Part shown: in pieces, positions 1-5,357 of the stretch
Numbering within the stretch: the stretch's first letter is position 1
Layout: each line of letters starts with the position of its first letter
Assembly (NCBI GenBank): GCA_030636885.1
Contig: DAOVVY010000048.1
Location: forward strand, 1-6,447
Reading direction: 5' to 3'
Origin: Candidatus Nanohaloarchaea archaeon
GTDB taxonomy: Archaea; EX4484-52; GLR71
Length of the DNA: 6,447 nucleotides
Notes under the pieces: model-generated
What the model was told of the DNA's origin: nothing
Seen by the model: the letters and a program-made list of their open reading frames with translations, nothing else
Database searches by the model: none
Translations under genes and position numbers: made by a program

Positions 1-31
1 GGGAAAGTTTTTAGAATTTGAGTTTAAAGAA

Positions 32-104
32 TAGTCCCGCCAGGATTCGAACCTGGGTGCCCGGTTCCAAAGACCGGAATGATTGGCCTCTACACCACGG
101 GACT
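32..104 (-). tRNA. tRNA-Gln, anticodon TTG
   Basis: The minus strand folds into a complete 73-nt cloverleaf. The 7-bp acceptor stem is AGTCCCG paired with CGGGACT, followed by discriminator A. The anticodon stem CCGGT/ACCGG encloses the loop CTTTGGA, so the anticodon is TTG (complement at 68-70), which reads CAA glutamine codons. The T arm contains GGTTCGAATCC. The D stem includes a G-U pair and a U-U mismatch at 13-22. No CCA is encoded after the discriminator base and no intron interrupts the gene. The first pair is A1-U72, the identity feature by which the archaeal GatDE amidotransferase distinguishes tRNA-Gln, so glutamine is probably formed on the tRNA by transamidation. The 3' end faces the left edge of the window. 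Confidence 0.96.
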
Positions 105-135
105 GTATCAACAGTATAATAAATGGTTGCAGCAA

Positions 136-145
136 TTTTTAAAAA
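136..145 (-). promoter_or_regulatory. Candidate TATA box for tRNA-Gln
   Basis: The minus strand reads TTTTTAAAAA, centred about 36 bases upstream of the mature tRNA 5' end. With the usual archaeal TATA-to-start spacing, transcription would begin about ten bases before the tRNA, leaving a short leader for RNase P. A second AT-rich stretch at 115-123 is too close to the tRNA to serve. The same T-run lies 24 bases past the stop of the winged-helix gene and could also help terminate it. Confidence 0.45.
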
Positions 146-168
146 GATATGTGGTGGTTGGGCTATTC

Positions 169-768
169 TTATTGGTGAATATACCTATATGTTCTTTGTG
201 TCCTGTTACCATCTCGTTCAAGAATACGTTTTCTATACATACGAGAGAGGTATGTTGATATTGTTGATAATTTGATGTATTCCATATCTGGGTTTTTTTC
301 AATTGAGTCATGAAGATCGTTACTAGTTATCCAACCAGTATAACCTGTAGCAATATAATTTTCTAATATTTCCATTTTTGTTGATTGGGATGGGTCTATA
401 GTTAATTTTGTATAATTGTCAGCTTTGGTTTTTGTAGTGCTTCTTGAAGTTTTACCTAACCTTAAACCTTGATATATTGTTTCACAATCTGTGGGGGTCA
501 GGTCTTCTGCACTATATGATAGATCAGTTTTATCTGAATTATCAGATAATATAGAAATGAAAGATGCATTTATTTTTTTAAAATGTTCATTTTTTGAGGA
601 TATTACAAGTTTTAATGAATATTCATCTTTGTTTAATGGACCTTCTTGGTATATCCGTTCTTCTTTTGGAATCTTATCCATTAGGTTTTGTAGAGCATTA
701 TGGACTTCATCGGATAAAATTTGATTAGTTGGACCTTCTAATCTAAATTCTTTATAATTATCAGACAT
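169..768 (-). CDS. Winged-helix DNA-binding protein with unidentified N-terminal region
   Basis: Probable transcriptional regulator of 199 aa. The C-terminal third (about residues 128-199) looks like a winged helix: helix 1 from KMEILENYIATGY, helix 2 from ITSNDLHDSIEK, a recognition-type helix KLSTISTYLSRMYRKRIL, then a basic wing RDGNRTQRTYRY. Residues 1-125 are acidic to neutral, with no membrane segment or motif I recognise; they may sense a ligand or mediate dimerisation. An in-frame GTG lies 18 bases upstream at 786, but the TATA box at 804-811 predicts transcription starting near 781, downstream of that GTG. The ATG at 768 is preceded by GTGAT, which resembles the 3' part of a Shine-Dalgarno, so I prefer it. 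The gene is strikingly AT-rich (one sampled 60-base line has 12 G/C). Its targets are unknown. DNA binding is inferred from the fold pattern only. Confidence 0.8.
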   Translation of the reverse strand: MSDNYKEFRLEGPTNQILSDEVHNALQNLMDKIPKEERIYQEGPLNKDEYSLKLVISSKNEHFKKINASFISILSDNSDKTDLSYSAEDLTPTDCETIYQGLRLGKTSRSTTKTKADNYTKLTIDPSQSTKMEILENYIATGYTGWITSNDLHDSIEKNPDMEYIKLSTISTYLSRMYRKRILERDGNRTQRTYRYIHQ

Positions 769-803
769 GAGTATCACTTGTGTCACTACTAATTGGGTAT
801 ATC

Positions 804-811
804 TTTATAAA
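804..811 (-). promoter_or_regulatory. TATA box for the winged-helix gene
   Basis: The minus strand reads TTTATAAA, centred about 40 bases upstream of the ATG at 768. Transcription would start near 781, giving a short leader of about 13 bases that carries the GTGAT motif. The box lies in the gap after the HD-protein stop, so the winged-helix gene can be transcribed independently. Its position excludes the upstream GTG at 786 as the start codon. Confidence 0.6.
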
Positions 812-854
812 GGTTAGTGTCTGTGGGGGATTTTTAAACTGTTTAAGAATGGGT

Positions 855-2051
855 TTACAGGTATTTCAAAAACAGGTTTTTTGCGTTCTCTTTCACTATC
901 TGTCGGTATTCTTTAGGACATAAGAATGAGACGCGCCAGTCCTGCCATCTCTGGCGCATCAAAGATCGTGAAAGCGCAGATATGTCTCGTAGTTTTACTA
1001 TGTCACCGTTGTCTTTTTTGATGTTGATATGCTCTATGCCTTTTGGATAGTCCATAATATCTAAGATAATGTAACCTTCAGGGATGTCTAGTTTGTTTGC
1101 GATTATGTTTTCAATCCGTTTCAGTTGGTTTAGGTTATCTTTTATTTCAAGACATCGTGTTACATGTTCTGTGCTCAGGTCATCTTTTGTGATTATGCGC
1201 GCAGTCTTGAAGATTTGACGTTTGTCTATCCTGTCAATTATGTCTTTTGTGTAACCGTCTTGTTGCCGTAACGTGCTCAGGAAGTCCACTTCGTCAATCT
1301 TTAGTAGTTTGGTTATGTTAAGTGATCGTCGGTCCATGGCGTCAAGTGCGCGGAAAAGCATTCGTTCAGCAGTTCGTTTTGTTGTGTAATCATAGACGGC
1401 TGAAAACATCATGAATCTGGCAAGTATGACTGATTCTATGGTTCTTAGTCCTTTTTCTTGGAATGCGAATATGCCGTTTTCTATAGTTGCTATATGCATT
1501 AATCGGCTCAGGTCTATCACACCATATGCTACGCCTGTGAAATATGAGTCTCTTGTGAGGTAGTCTAATTTGTCTATATCTACACCTGAGGATAGGATTT
1601 TTCCGTATTTGCCTTTACCTATTATCATGTCCTTAACTGCGGTCTTGTCTATGTCATGTTTTTTGAAAAGTTCAGAGAAATCATTGTCTATTATGTTTAT
1701 TGCATTTGTTTCGTGAAGATGGTCTGTGTTTGGCGAAAGTACGGATTCTAGTGTGTGGGAGAAGGGTAGATGTCCTATGTCGTGCAATAGACCTGCAATA
1801 CGGATAAGTCTTGTGTCTTTGTTGTTTAGACCTAGACTGTGACTTATTTTTCCTGCAAGGTGCATGACACCTAATGAATGTTCGTATCTTGTGTGATTTG
1901 CAGAGGGATATACAAGATCTGAGAGACCTAATTGACCAATGTTTCTAAGTCTTTGGAAACGACAAGAATCAATTATTTTCATTTCAAGTTCAGAACATTC
2001 TATGTCGCCATGGACTGCGTCTTTTATGATCTTTACTTTTATCGATATCAC
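855..2051 (-). CDS. HD-domain phosphohydrolase, dNTP triphosphohydrolase-like (COG1078/SAMHD1 type)
   Basis: Predicted cytoplasmic metal-dependent phosphohydrolase of 398 aa. Relatives remove triphosphate from dNTPs and help control nucleotide pools. The N-terminus carries the family hallmark KDAVHGDIE (10-18), then FQRLRNIGQLGLSDLVYP (32-49). The HD metal site is intact: H58 in RYEHSLGV, H90-D91 in LLHDIGHLPFSH, and D160 in SSGVDIDKLDYLTRDS, with Y164 and D168 matching substrate-contacting residues of SAMHD1. H113-E114 matches the conserved HE that follows. About 200 residues of the expected alpha-helical C-terminal region follow, so the gene looks full length. The start is a GTG; no ATG lies close by, and starting there places KDAVHGDIE where relatives have it. 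A TATA box centred about 33 bases upstream predicts a leader of only a few bases. Substrate and any nucleotide activator cannot be read from the sequence. Confidence 0.93.
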   Translation of the reverse strand: MISIKVKIIKDAVHGDIECSELEMKIIDSCRFQRLRNIGQLGLSDLVYPSANHTRYEHSLGVMHLAGKISHSLGLNNKDTRLIRIAGLLHDIGHLPFSHTLESVLSPNTDHLHETNAINIIDNDFSELFKKHDIDKTAVKDMIIGKGKYGKILSSGVDIDKLDYLTRDSYFTGVAYGVIDLSRLMHIATIENGIFAFQEKGLRTIESVILARFMMFSAVYDYTTKRTAERMLFRALDAMDRRSLNITKLLKIDEVDFLSTLRQQDGYTKDIIDRIDKRQIFKTARIITKDDLSTEHVTRCLEIKDNLNQLKRIENIIANKLDIPEGYIILDIMDYPKGIEHINIKKDNGDIVKLRDISALSRSLMRQRWQDWRVSFLCPKEYRQIVKENAKNLFLKYL

Positions 2052-2079
2052 CTTTATTGTTCTAATTTTGATTTTGATG

Positions 2080-2088
2080 TTTTTAAAA
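2080..2088 (-). promoter_or_regulatory. TATA box for the HD phosphohydrolase gene
   Basis: The minus strand reads TTTTAAAAA in the 51-bp gap after the SWIM gene stop, centred about 33 bases before the GTG at 2051. Transcription would begin around 2058, giving a leader of about seven bases with no separate Shine-Dalgarno. It implies that the HD gene need not be co-transcribed with the SWIM gene, although read-through is possible. Confidence 0.5.
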
Positions 2089-2102
2089 GTAGGTTTTTTT
2101 GG

Positions 2103-3134
2103 TTATATTATAATCTCTTTGTATGCGTTGTGCAATCTTTGCGTGTATTTCGGGTCGGTGGTGAATAACGTTGTTATGTCATTTATCTTGTAGTCGAGGT
2201 ATGCGCGTATCAGGGTATCTTTTGAGGTGTCTGTTTTTTGTCCTTGAGGGTATATCAGATTGTCCAGTTTTTCGTTCAGGTGGAATGCGCTCAATTTTGG
2301 AAAAAGGAAAGTTTCTGGTAACTTATCGATGTGGCAGGCAAGTTCTGTAGTTGCATATATTATGTGTTTACATATCCTGTTTCTTTTGTCTGTTGATCTT
2401 TTTTGGTGGTCGGGGCAGGTGCAGGTTCCTATGAAATTCTGTAAAATCGGCTGTTTGTTCTTTATGTATTCGATAGTTGTCCTGTAGGTCTCTTCGGGAT
2501 TGCTGTCTGCAGGGACTTCTGCAATCCATGTATTATTGTCGACATTTTCAAATTCAAGATGTTTTCCTTTTATGTGTTCTGTGTAGAATTTTGCTCCGCC
2601 TTTAATTGCCGTTATGTAATCCCAGAGATTGTAGGTGGTTTCATGTTTTATCCAAGGGGGCCAGTCCTGTTTAAGTGCGTCGTATCGGAACCTTGGTTCG
2701 AAAGGTATATCTTGGTCTACTTTTTTTGTTTTTATTCTTTTTATGAATTGTTTTCTTTTGCTAAGTGAGTGTGGGTAGACGGGTTTCATCAAGTTTGATC
2801 TTTTTTCTTTGAAATCATTAATGGATACCTGCCAGAAGTTGCCGTAGATGTTCCAGTCGGTCTCGTCTGAGTAGTTTATGAGTTCTGTGTCGGTTTCTGG
2901 GAAGTTATGGATGTTGTAGGATAATACTTCTTCTGGGTGTTTTGGGAGAAATACACAATTTTCTAGATTTAAGGTGTGTGTGTTGCCGGTTTTTGCAAGT
3001 TCTTGTATTATGTGTTCAAAAGTGGACTTAGGCGGGATGGTATGGATGTGGTCTTTGAATCTTTTTTTTATCTGGCCTGTCGTCATCGGTCTGTATTCTG
3101 TCTTTTTTGACCAGGGTCTTGTTTTTTGTGGCAT
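2103..3134 (-). CDS. SWIM zinc finger protein, function unknown
   Basis: Protein of 343 aa whose only recognisable element is a SWIM-type zinc knuckle: C238-T-C240, then 14 residues, then C255-K-H257 (pattern CxC-x14-CxH). It sits after a strand-rich run (GKHLEFENVDNNTWIAEV, 190-207) that resembles the beta-hairpin preceding SWIM motifs. SWIM domains are linked to DNA or protein binding in transposase, SWI2/SNF2 and recombination-associated proteins. No ATPase or nuclease motif is visible here. The N-terminal half is basic and rich in Trp, Pro and Lys (SKRKQFIKRIKTKK at 125-138), compatible with nucleic-acid contact. An in-frame GTG at 3143 is an alternative start adding three residues; I prefer the ATG at 3134. 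A perfect palindrome lies immediately upstream. DNA binding is inference; the zinc motif is seen directly. Confidence 0.85.
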   Translation of the reverse strand: MPQKTRPWSKKTEYRPMTTGQIKKRFKDHIHTIPPKSTFEHIIQELAKTGNTHTLNLENCVFLPKHPEEVLSYNIHNFPETDTELINYSDETDWNIYGNFWQVSINDFKEKRSNLMKPVYPHSLSKRKQFIKRIKTKKVDQDIPFEPRFRYDALKQDWPPWIKHETTYNLWDYITAIKGGAKFYTEHIKGKHLEFENVDNNTWIAEVPADSNPEETYRTTIEYIKNKQPILQNFIGTCTCPDHQKRSTDKRNRICKHIIYATTELACHIDKLPETFLFPKLSAFHLNEKLDNLIYPQGQKTDTSKDTLIRAYLDYKINDITTLFTTDPKYTQRLHNAYKEIII

Positions 3135-3140
3135 GAAAAT

Positions 3141-3160
3141 CACACTATATATATAGTGTG
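3141..3160. promoter_or_regulatory. Perfect 20-bp palindrome, candidate operator of the SWIM gene
   Basis: CACACTATAT is followed immediately by its exact reverse complement, giving ten paired bases per arm and no spacer. It ends seven bases before the ATG at 3134 and lies between a weak TATA-like box at 3166-3173 and the start codon, so it would overlap the predicted transcription start. That is where archaeal repressors typically bind. Its TATATATA core could alternatively act as a TATA element itself, but transcription would then start inside the SWIM coding region. It also sits about 80 bases from the start of the divergent gene at 3242. Confidence 0.6.
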
Positions 3161-3165
3161 GGTAA

Positions 3166-3173
3166 TCTTAAAC
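3166..3173 (-). promoter_or_regulatory. Weak TATA-like box for the SWIM gene
   Basis: The minus strand reads TTTAAGAT, centred about 35 bases before the ATG at 3134. The predicted transcription start near 3143 falls at the edge of the 20-bp palindrome. The match to the archaeal consensus is poorer than at the other promoters in this window, so this assignment is tentative. Confidence 0.35.
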
Positions 3174-3213
3174 AGGTTTGGATTTTTTAGGGTTTTAACT
3201 ATCTAACTATAGC

Positions 3214-3223
3214 AAATATTTAA
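3214..3223 (+). promoter_or_regulatory. TATA box for the 3242 gene
   Basis: AAATATTTAA is centred about 24 bases upstream of the ATG at 3242. No Shine-Dalgarno precedes that ATG. The spacing predicts transcription starting at or next to the A of the ATG, meaning a leaderless message. Confidence 0.55.
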
Positions 3224-3241
3224 TAAATTTGTGTTTTAATT

Positions 3242-3820
3242 ATGGATATGGGTTGGGAAAAAATAGATTTTAAAGGTTATTGGTTTGATCTTCCAAAAAG
3301 AAGCGGAGGGTGGGCGATTAACGAATTTTTTGCGGTACGTGGAGGATATTTGTTAAAGGATAATGGTTCTTGTTATATGATACCTAATCAATATTCTGAT
3401 TCTTTTAATTCTGAGGTCTGGATAGGTATATTACAAGATAATAAACAATTAGTGCATTGTTTGAATCCTGAACGATTTAGAGTAATTGAAGAAGATAATT
3501 CAAACATATTAGTTGAATCTTATTTGAAAGAGGGACATCCTGCATTTTATTCTATTGAAACAGTAAAGATAATTGATCTTGAAAATGGGAATGCTGAAAC
3601 AGAAAAAATGATTACTAGTCTGATGCAACCTCAAGAGATTATTGATTTTTGTAATGGTTGGGTAGGGGCTTTAAATCAGTATGAAGAAGAAGTATTTGAT
3701 GTGTCTATGGGTGCCAATAAATTTAATTTTACGAAAAGGAATCAGATAGAATATTTTTCAGGTAATTCAAAAAATATGACAGAAGAGTTAAAACGTTACA
3801 ATGACGCTATAAAAGCATAA
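3242..3820 (+). CDS. Hypothetical protein, 192 aa
   Basis: I do not recognise a family. The product is a soluble, acidic-looking protein with no signal peptide or membrane segment. The first 65 residues are rich in aromatics and glycine (FKGYWFDLP, GGWAINEFFAVRGGYLL, SEVWIGIL), suggesting a beta-rich fold. The middle (about 85-125) alternates charged and hydrophobic residues, and the C-terminal 60 residues look helical (PQEIIDFCNGWVGALNQYEEEV, TEELKRYNDAI). No metal cluster, nucleotide-binding loop or catalytic motif stands out. The TATA box fixes the start at ATG 3242; the second methionine, two codons later, is less likely. The gene stands alone as a transcription unit, divergent from the SWIM gene and 87 bp before another unassigned gene on the same strand. 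Both share an AT-rich composition (18 of the 60 bases in 3241-3300 are G/C). It is probably a real gene because it pairs a TATA box with a full-length open frame. Confidence 0.75.
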   Translation: MDMGWEKIDFKGYWFDLPKRSGGWAINEFFAVRGGYLLKDNGSCYMIPNQYSDSFNSEVWIGILQDNKQLVHCLNPERFRVIEEDNSNILVESYLKEGHPAFYSIETVKIIDLENGNAETEKMITSLMQPQEIIDFCNGWVGALNQYEEEVFDVSMGANKFNFTKRNQIEYFSGNSKNMTEELKRYNDAIKA

Positions 3821-3826
3821 AGTTAA

Positions 3827-3832
3827 TTTTTT
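3827..3832 (+). terminator. T-tract terminator after the 3242 gene
   Basis: TTTTTT begins six bases after the TAA stop of the 192-aa gene. Archaeal transcription ends at such T-runs without requiring a hairpin. A second run of seven T at 3867-3873 could act as back-up before the next promoter. Confidence 0.45.
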
Positions 3833-3878
3833 AATGAAGTACATGTGTTGTGTGTTCTGGTTTTGATTTTTTTAAATG

Positions 3879-3886
3879 TTTATAAT
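3879..3886 (+). promoter_or_regulatory. TATA box for the 3908 gene
   Basis: TTTATAAT is centred about 25 bases upstream of the ATG at 3908, which has no Shine-Dalgarno. The spacing predicts a leaderless message starting at the ATG, and shows that this gene has a promoter separate from the unassigned gene before it. Confidence 0.6.
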
Positions 3887-3907
3887 GATTTATAGTCTAT
3901 TTATAGT

Positions 3908-4582
3908 ATGGTTAATGATTCTGTTTTGCATTCGTTATGGAATAAGAAGGTGGGTGTATCTGATTTTATAGCGATTGATAGACCTGGGTATTTTGGCGAT
4001 AAACGTGAAACTATATTTGAGGGTTATGATAAACACTACGGGCGCGATAACTGGAAAATCGGTTGGATATGGAATGGGGATATAATACCTTTTGATATTG
4101 TCTGTGGATTGTATGAGGCTGCGTATTATGCAGATTCATTTGCAAGAGAGGATTTATGGAAACAGTTGGTATCTGAAGCTTGTGATGTTTATGATGATAA
4201 TGTTTCTAATGTTGATTCAGGGTATGATTATCTTGTTCAGGAGACAGGTTCTACACATATACAAGATATTGCAGTACGAAATGTTGTGTTGAAGAGAGGT
4301 TGGAATTTTAAAGGTGATGGGCTTGTGCAAATTAGAAGTTCAAGTGATGATGTTGGTAAATATTTGTCTCCGGGTAAAGTTCCATTTCATATGCCTGAGT
4401 ATATTGTTGAACCGATTGCTGGTTGGTGGGGTAAAGGATCTGTTGAAGAGTGGTATCAGAGTGCAAAAGTTTTGGTGGTAAATAATGAAATTTTGCTTAG
4501 AATATTGAATGAACCTAATAGTGTTGAATATAAAAATTATGTTGAAGTTTCAGATCTGGTTGATAGTTCTGTTGTTGCGTGA
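3908..4582 (+). CDS. Hypothetical protein, 224 aa, motif-rich
   Basis: I cannot name the family. The protein is soluble, with no signal peptide or membrane helix, and very rich in Trp, Tyr, Asp and Gly. Several compact stretches look like conserved structural or active-site motifs: GRDNWKIGWIWNGD (45-58), YEAAYYADSF (69-78), VSNVDSGYDYLVQET (99-113) running into STHIQDIAVR (115-124), LVQIRSS (139-145), SPGKVPFHMPEYI (154-166) and GWWGKGSVEEWYQSAKVLVV (172-191). The pattern of helix, polar QE/H/D/R cluster, then strand and PGxVPFH loop suggests a single alpha/beta domain that may bind a ligand or nucleic acid. That is inference from composition. Residues after about 195 look like a loose acidic tail. 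A TATA box 25 bases upstream supports ATG 3908 as a leaderless start. The gene converges on the peptidase-like gene. AT-rich composition resembles its left neighbour. Confidence 0.8.
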   Translation: MVNDSVLHSLWNKKVGVSDFIAIDRPGYFGDKRETIFEGYDKHYGRDNWKIGWIWNGDIIPFDIVCGLYEAAYYADSFAREDLWKQLVSEACDVYDDNVSNVDSGYDYLVQETGSTHIQDIAVRNVVLKRGWNFKGDGLVQIRSSSDDVGKYLSPGKVPFHMPEYIVEPIAGWWGKGSVEEWYQSAKVLVVNNEILLRILNEPNSVEYKNYVEVSDLVDSSVVA

Positions 4583-4595
4583 TTTTGTTATTTTT
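4583..4595 (+). terminator. T-rich terminator after the 3908 gene
   Basis: Directly after the TGA stop the strand carries TTTT at 4583-4586 and TTTTT at 4591-4595, a plausible archaeal T-tract terminator in the 43-bp gap between two converging genes. I see no hairpin that would serve both directions. Confidence 0.4.
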
Positions 4596-4625
4596 ATAGT
4601 TATCAATTCATTAAAAGTAGATGTT

Positions 4626-5135
4626 CTAAATCGTTTGTGCAATCTCATCAATTTTTGTTTCTATAAATCTTATAGATTGTTTTAGGTCATATCTTTTTGG
4701 TATGTGGATAAAGGCAAATTTTAGACCTTTTACTTTGCAGAACTCTGTGATTATATACATTGAATAATTGCAGACATAATCGCCCGCATTGTAAGTGATA
4801 CGGGAGAGGTCATCTTTTTTGAGTTTTAGGTTGACAAGATGCTTTTCAGGACCGTATTTAGATATCTGTTTTATTTCATCTTCTTTACTGTATCTTTTTT
4901 GGTTAATTGATTTTCGTTCTATCCTGATTTTTTTTGCTCGTGGGTGTTGACCCATACCGAGAATTATGGATGGTTTGTGTCTTTTTATTTCATCCAGAAA
5001 GATAGTTTTATTGAATGTGACGGGTAGTATTATTTTAGTAAGATTTTGTCGATCTTTTAGTTTTTTAATTATATCTGTCGTAATGTTATTTTTGTGTTCT
5101 TTGTAAGGGCCGAAACCGTAGATTAAGAGTTTCAT
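4626..5135 (-). CDS. Pyroglutamyl-peptidase I-like protein (peptidase family C15), short form
   Basis: Predicted cytoplasmic cysteine peptidase that would remove N-terminal pyroglutamate from peptides. The family order is visible: N-terminal strand and loop LLIYGFGPYKEHKNN (3-17), the strand LPVTF (37-41), then PSIILGMGQ (55-63). The triad candidates are E73 in RIERKSIN, C122 in AGDYVCNYSMY and H144 in FIHIPK, matching Glu81, Cys144 and His168 of characterised enzymes. At 169 aa it is shorter than the usual 200-220, with less sequence between the Glu and Cys segments, so substrate preference may differ. The start ATG lies about 26 bases from the TATA box centre at 5157-5166, indicating a leaderless message. 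The gene is alone on its strand, divergent from thrS and convergent with the unassigned 224-aa gene. Family assignment is strong; activity on pyroglutamate is inference. Confidence 0.88.
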   Translation of the reverse strand: MKLLIYGFGPYKEHKNNITTDIIKKLKDRQNLTKIILPVTFNKTIFLDEIKRHKPSIILGMGQHPRAKKIRIERKSINQKRYSKEDEIKQISKYGPEKHLVNLKLKKDDLSRITYNAGDYVCNYSMYIITEFCKVKGLKFAFIHIPKRYDLKQSIRFIETKIDEIAQTI

Positions 5136-5156
5136 ACTGTATATTTTGTAAGGGAG

Positions 5157-5166
5157 TTTAATATTA
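5157..5166 (-). promoter_or_regulatory. TATA box for the C15 peptidase-like gene
   Basis: The minus strand reads TAATATTAAA, centred about 26 bases upstream of the ATG at 5135. No Shine-Dalgarno is seen, so the message is predicted to be leaderless. Confidence 0.6.
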
Positions 5167-5306
5167 TTTATCTATGTCAAGAGAATAAATACTTTTAAAG
5201 ATGAATAGTTCATTAATAATAGGTGTATTGTATGGGTGAATGTCTTACTATCTGCTAAATACAGAAACTTATTTAATTCTTGTCCTGAAATTAGAGGGAT
5301 GTCAGC

Positions 5307-5317
5307 TATATATTTAA
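5307..5317 (+). promoter_or_regulatory. TATA box for thrS
   Basis: TATATATTTAA lies 46 bases upstream (centre to ATG) of the thrS start. Transcription would begin near 5338, leaving a leader of about 20 bases that carries the Shine-Dalgarno. The rest of the divergent gap (5167-5306) holds no gene that I can support. Confidence 0.6.
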
Positions 5318-5344
5318 CATTGAGTTCATATTTTTACTTAAATT

Positions 5345-5349
5345 GGAGG
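5345..5349 (+). promoter_or_regulatory. Shine-Dalgarno of thrS
   Basis: GGAGG stands eight bases before the ATG at 5358 and fixes that start. It is the only canonical Shine-Dalgarno found at a gene start in this window; the other genes appear leaderless or nearly so. Confidence 0.8.
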
Positions 5350-5357
5350 CTTTTGAG

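Noticed and set aside
32..104. tRNA-Gln as an integration site for the neighbouring genes
   Set aside because: The tRNA 3' end faces the left edge, away from the accessory genes, and I see no second copy of its 3' segment in the window.
108..311. Minus-strand open frame of 67 codons overlapping the end of the winged-helix gene and the tRNA promoter
   Set aside because: It is out of frame with a well supported gene and shows no domain pattern or promoter of its own.
834..881. Small inverted repeats TTAAACTGTTTAA and AAAAACAGGTTTTT, and AAACAGGTTT again at 3170-3179, flanking the SWIM-HD pair
   Set aside because: They are short, AT-rich and imperfectly alike. One lies in HD coding sequence. 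They are not enough to call a boundary repeat or attachment site.
1932..3156. Several plus-strand open frames of 60-84 codons opposite the HD and SWIM genes
   Set aside because: They are low-complexity Phe/Val/Cys-rich translations of the complement of A-rich coding sequence, with no promoter or ribosome site in register.
5191..5258. Possible leader peptide upstream of thrS: TATA-like ACTTTTAAAG, GGTG, then an eight-codon frame (MGECLTIC)
   Set aside because: It has only one Thr codon and no attenuator-like structure that I can see. The TATA at 5307-5317 explains thrS expression better.
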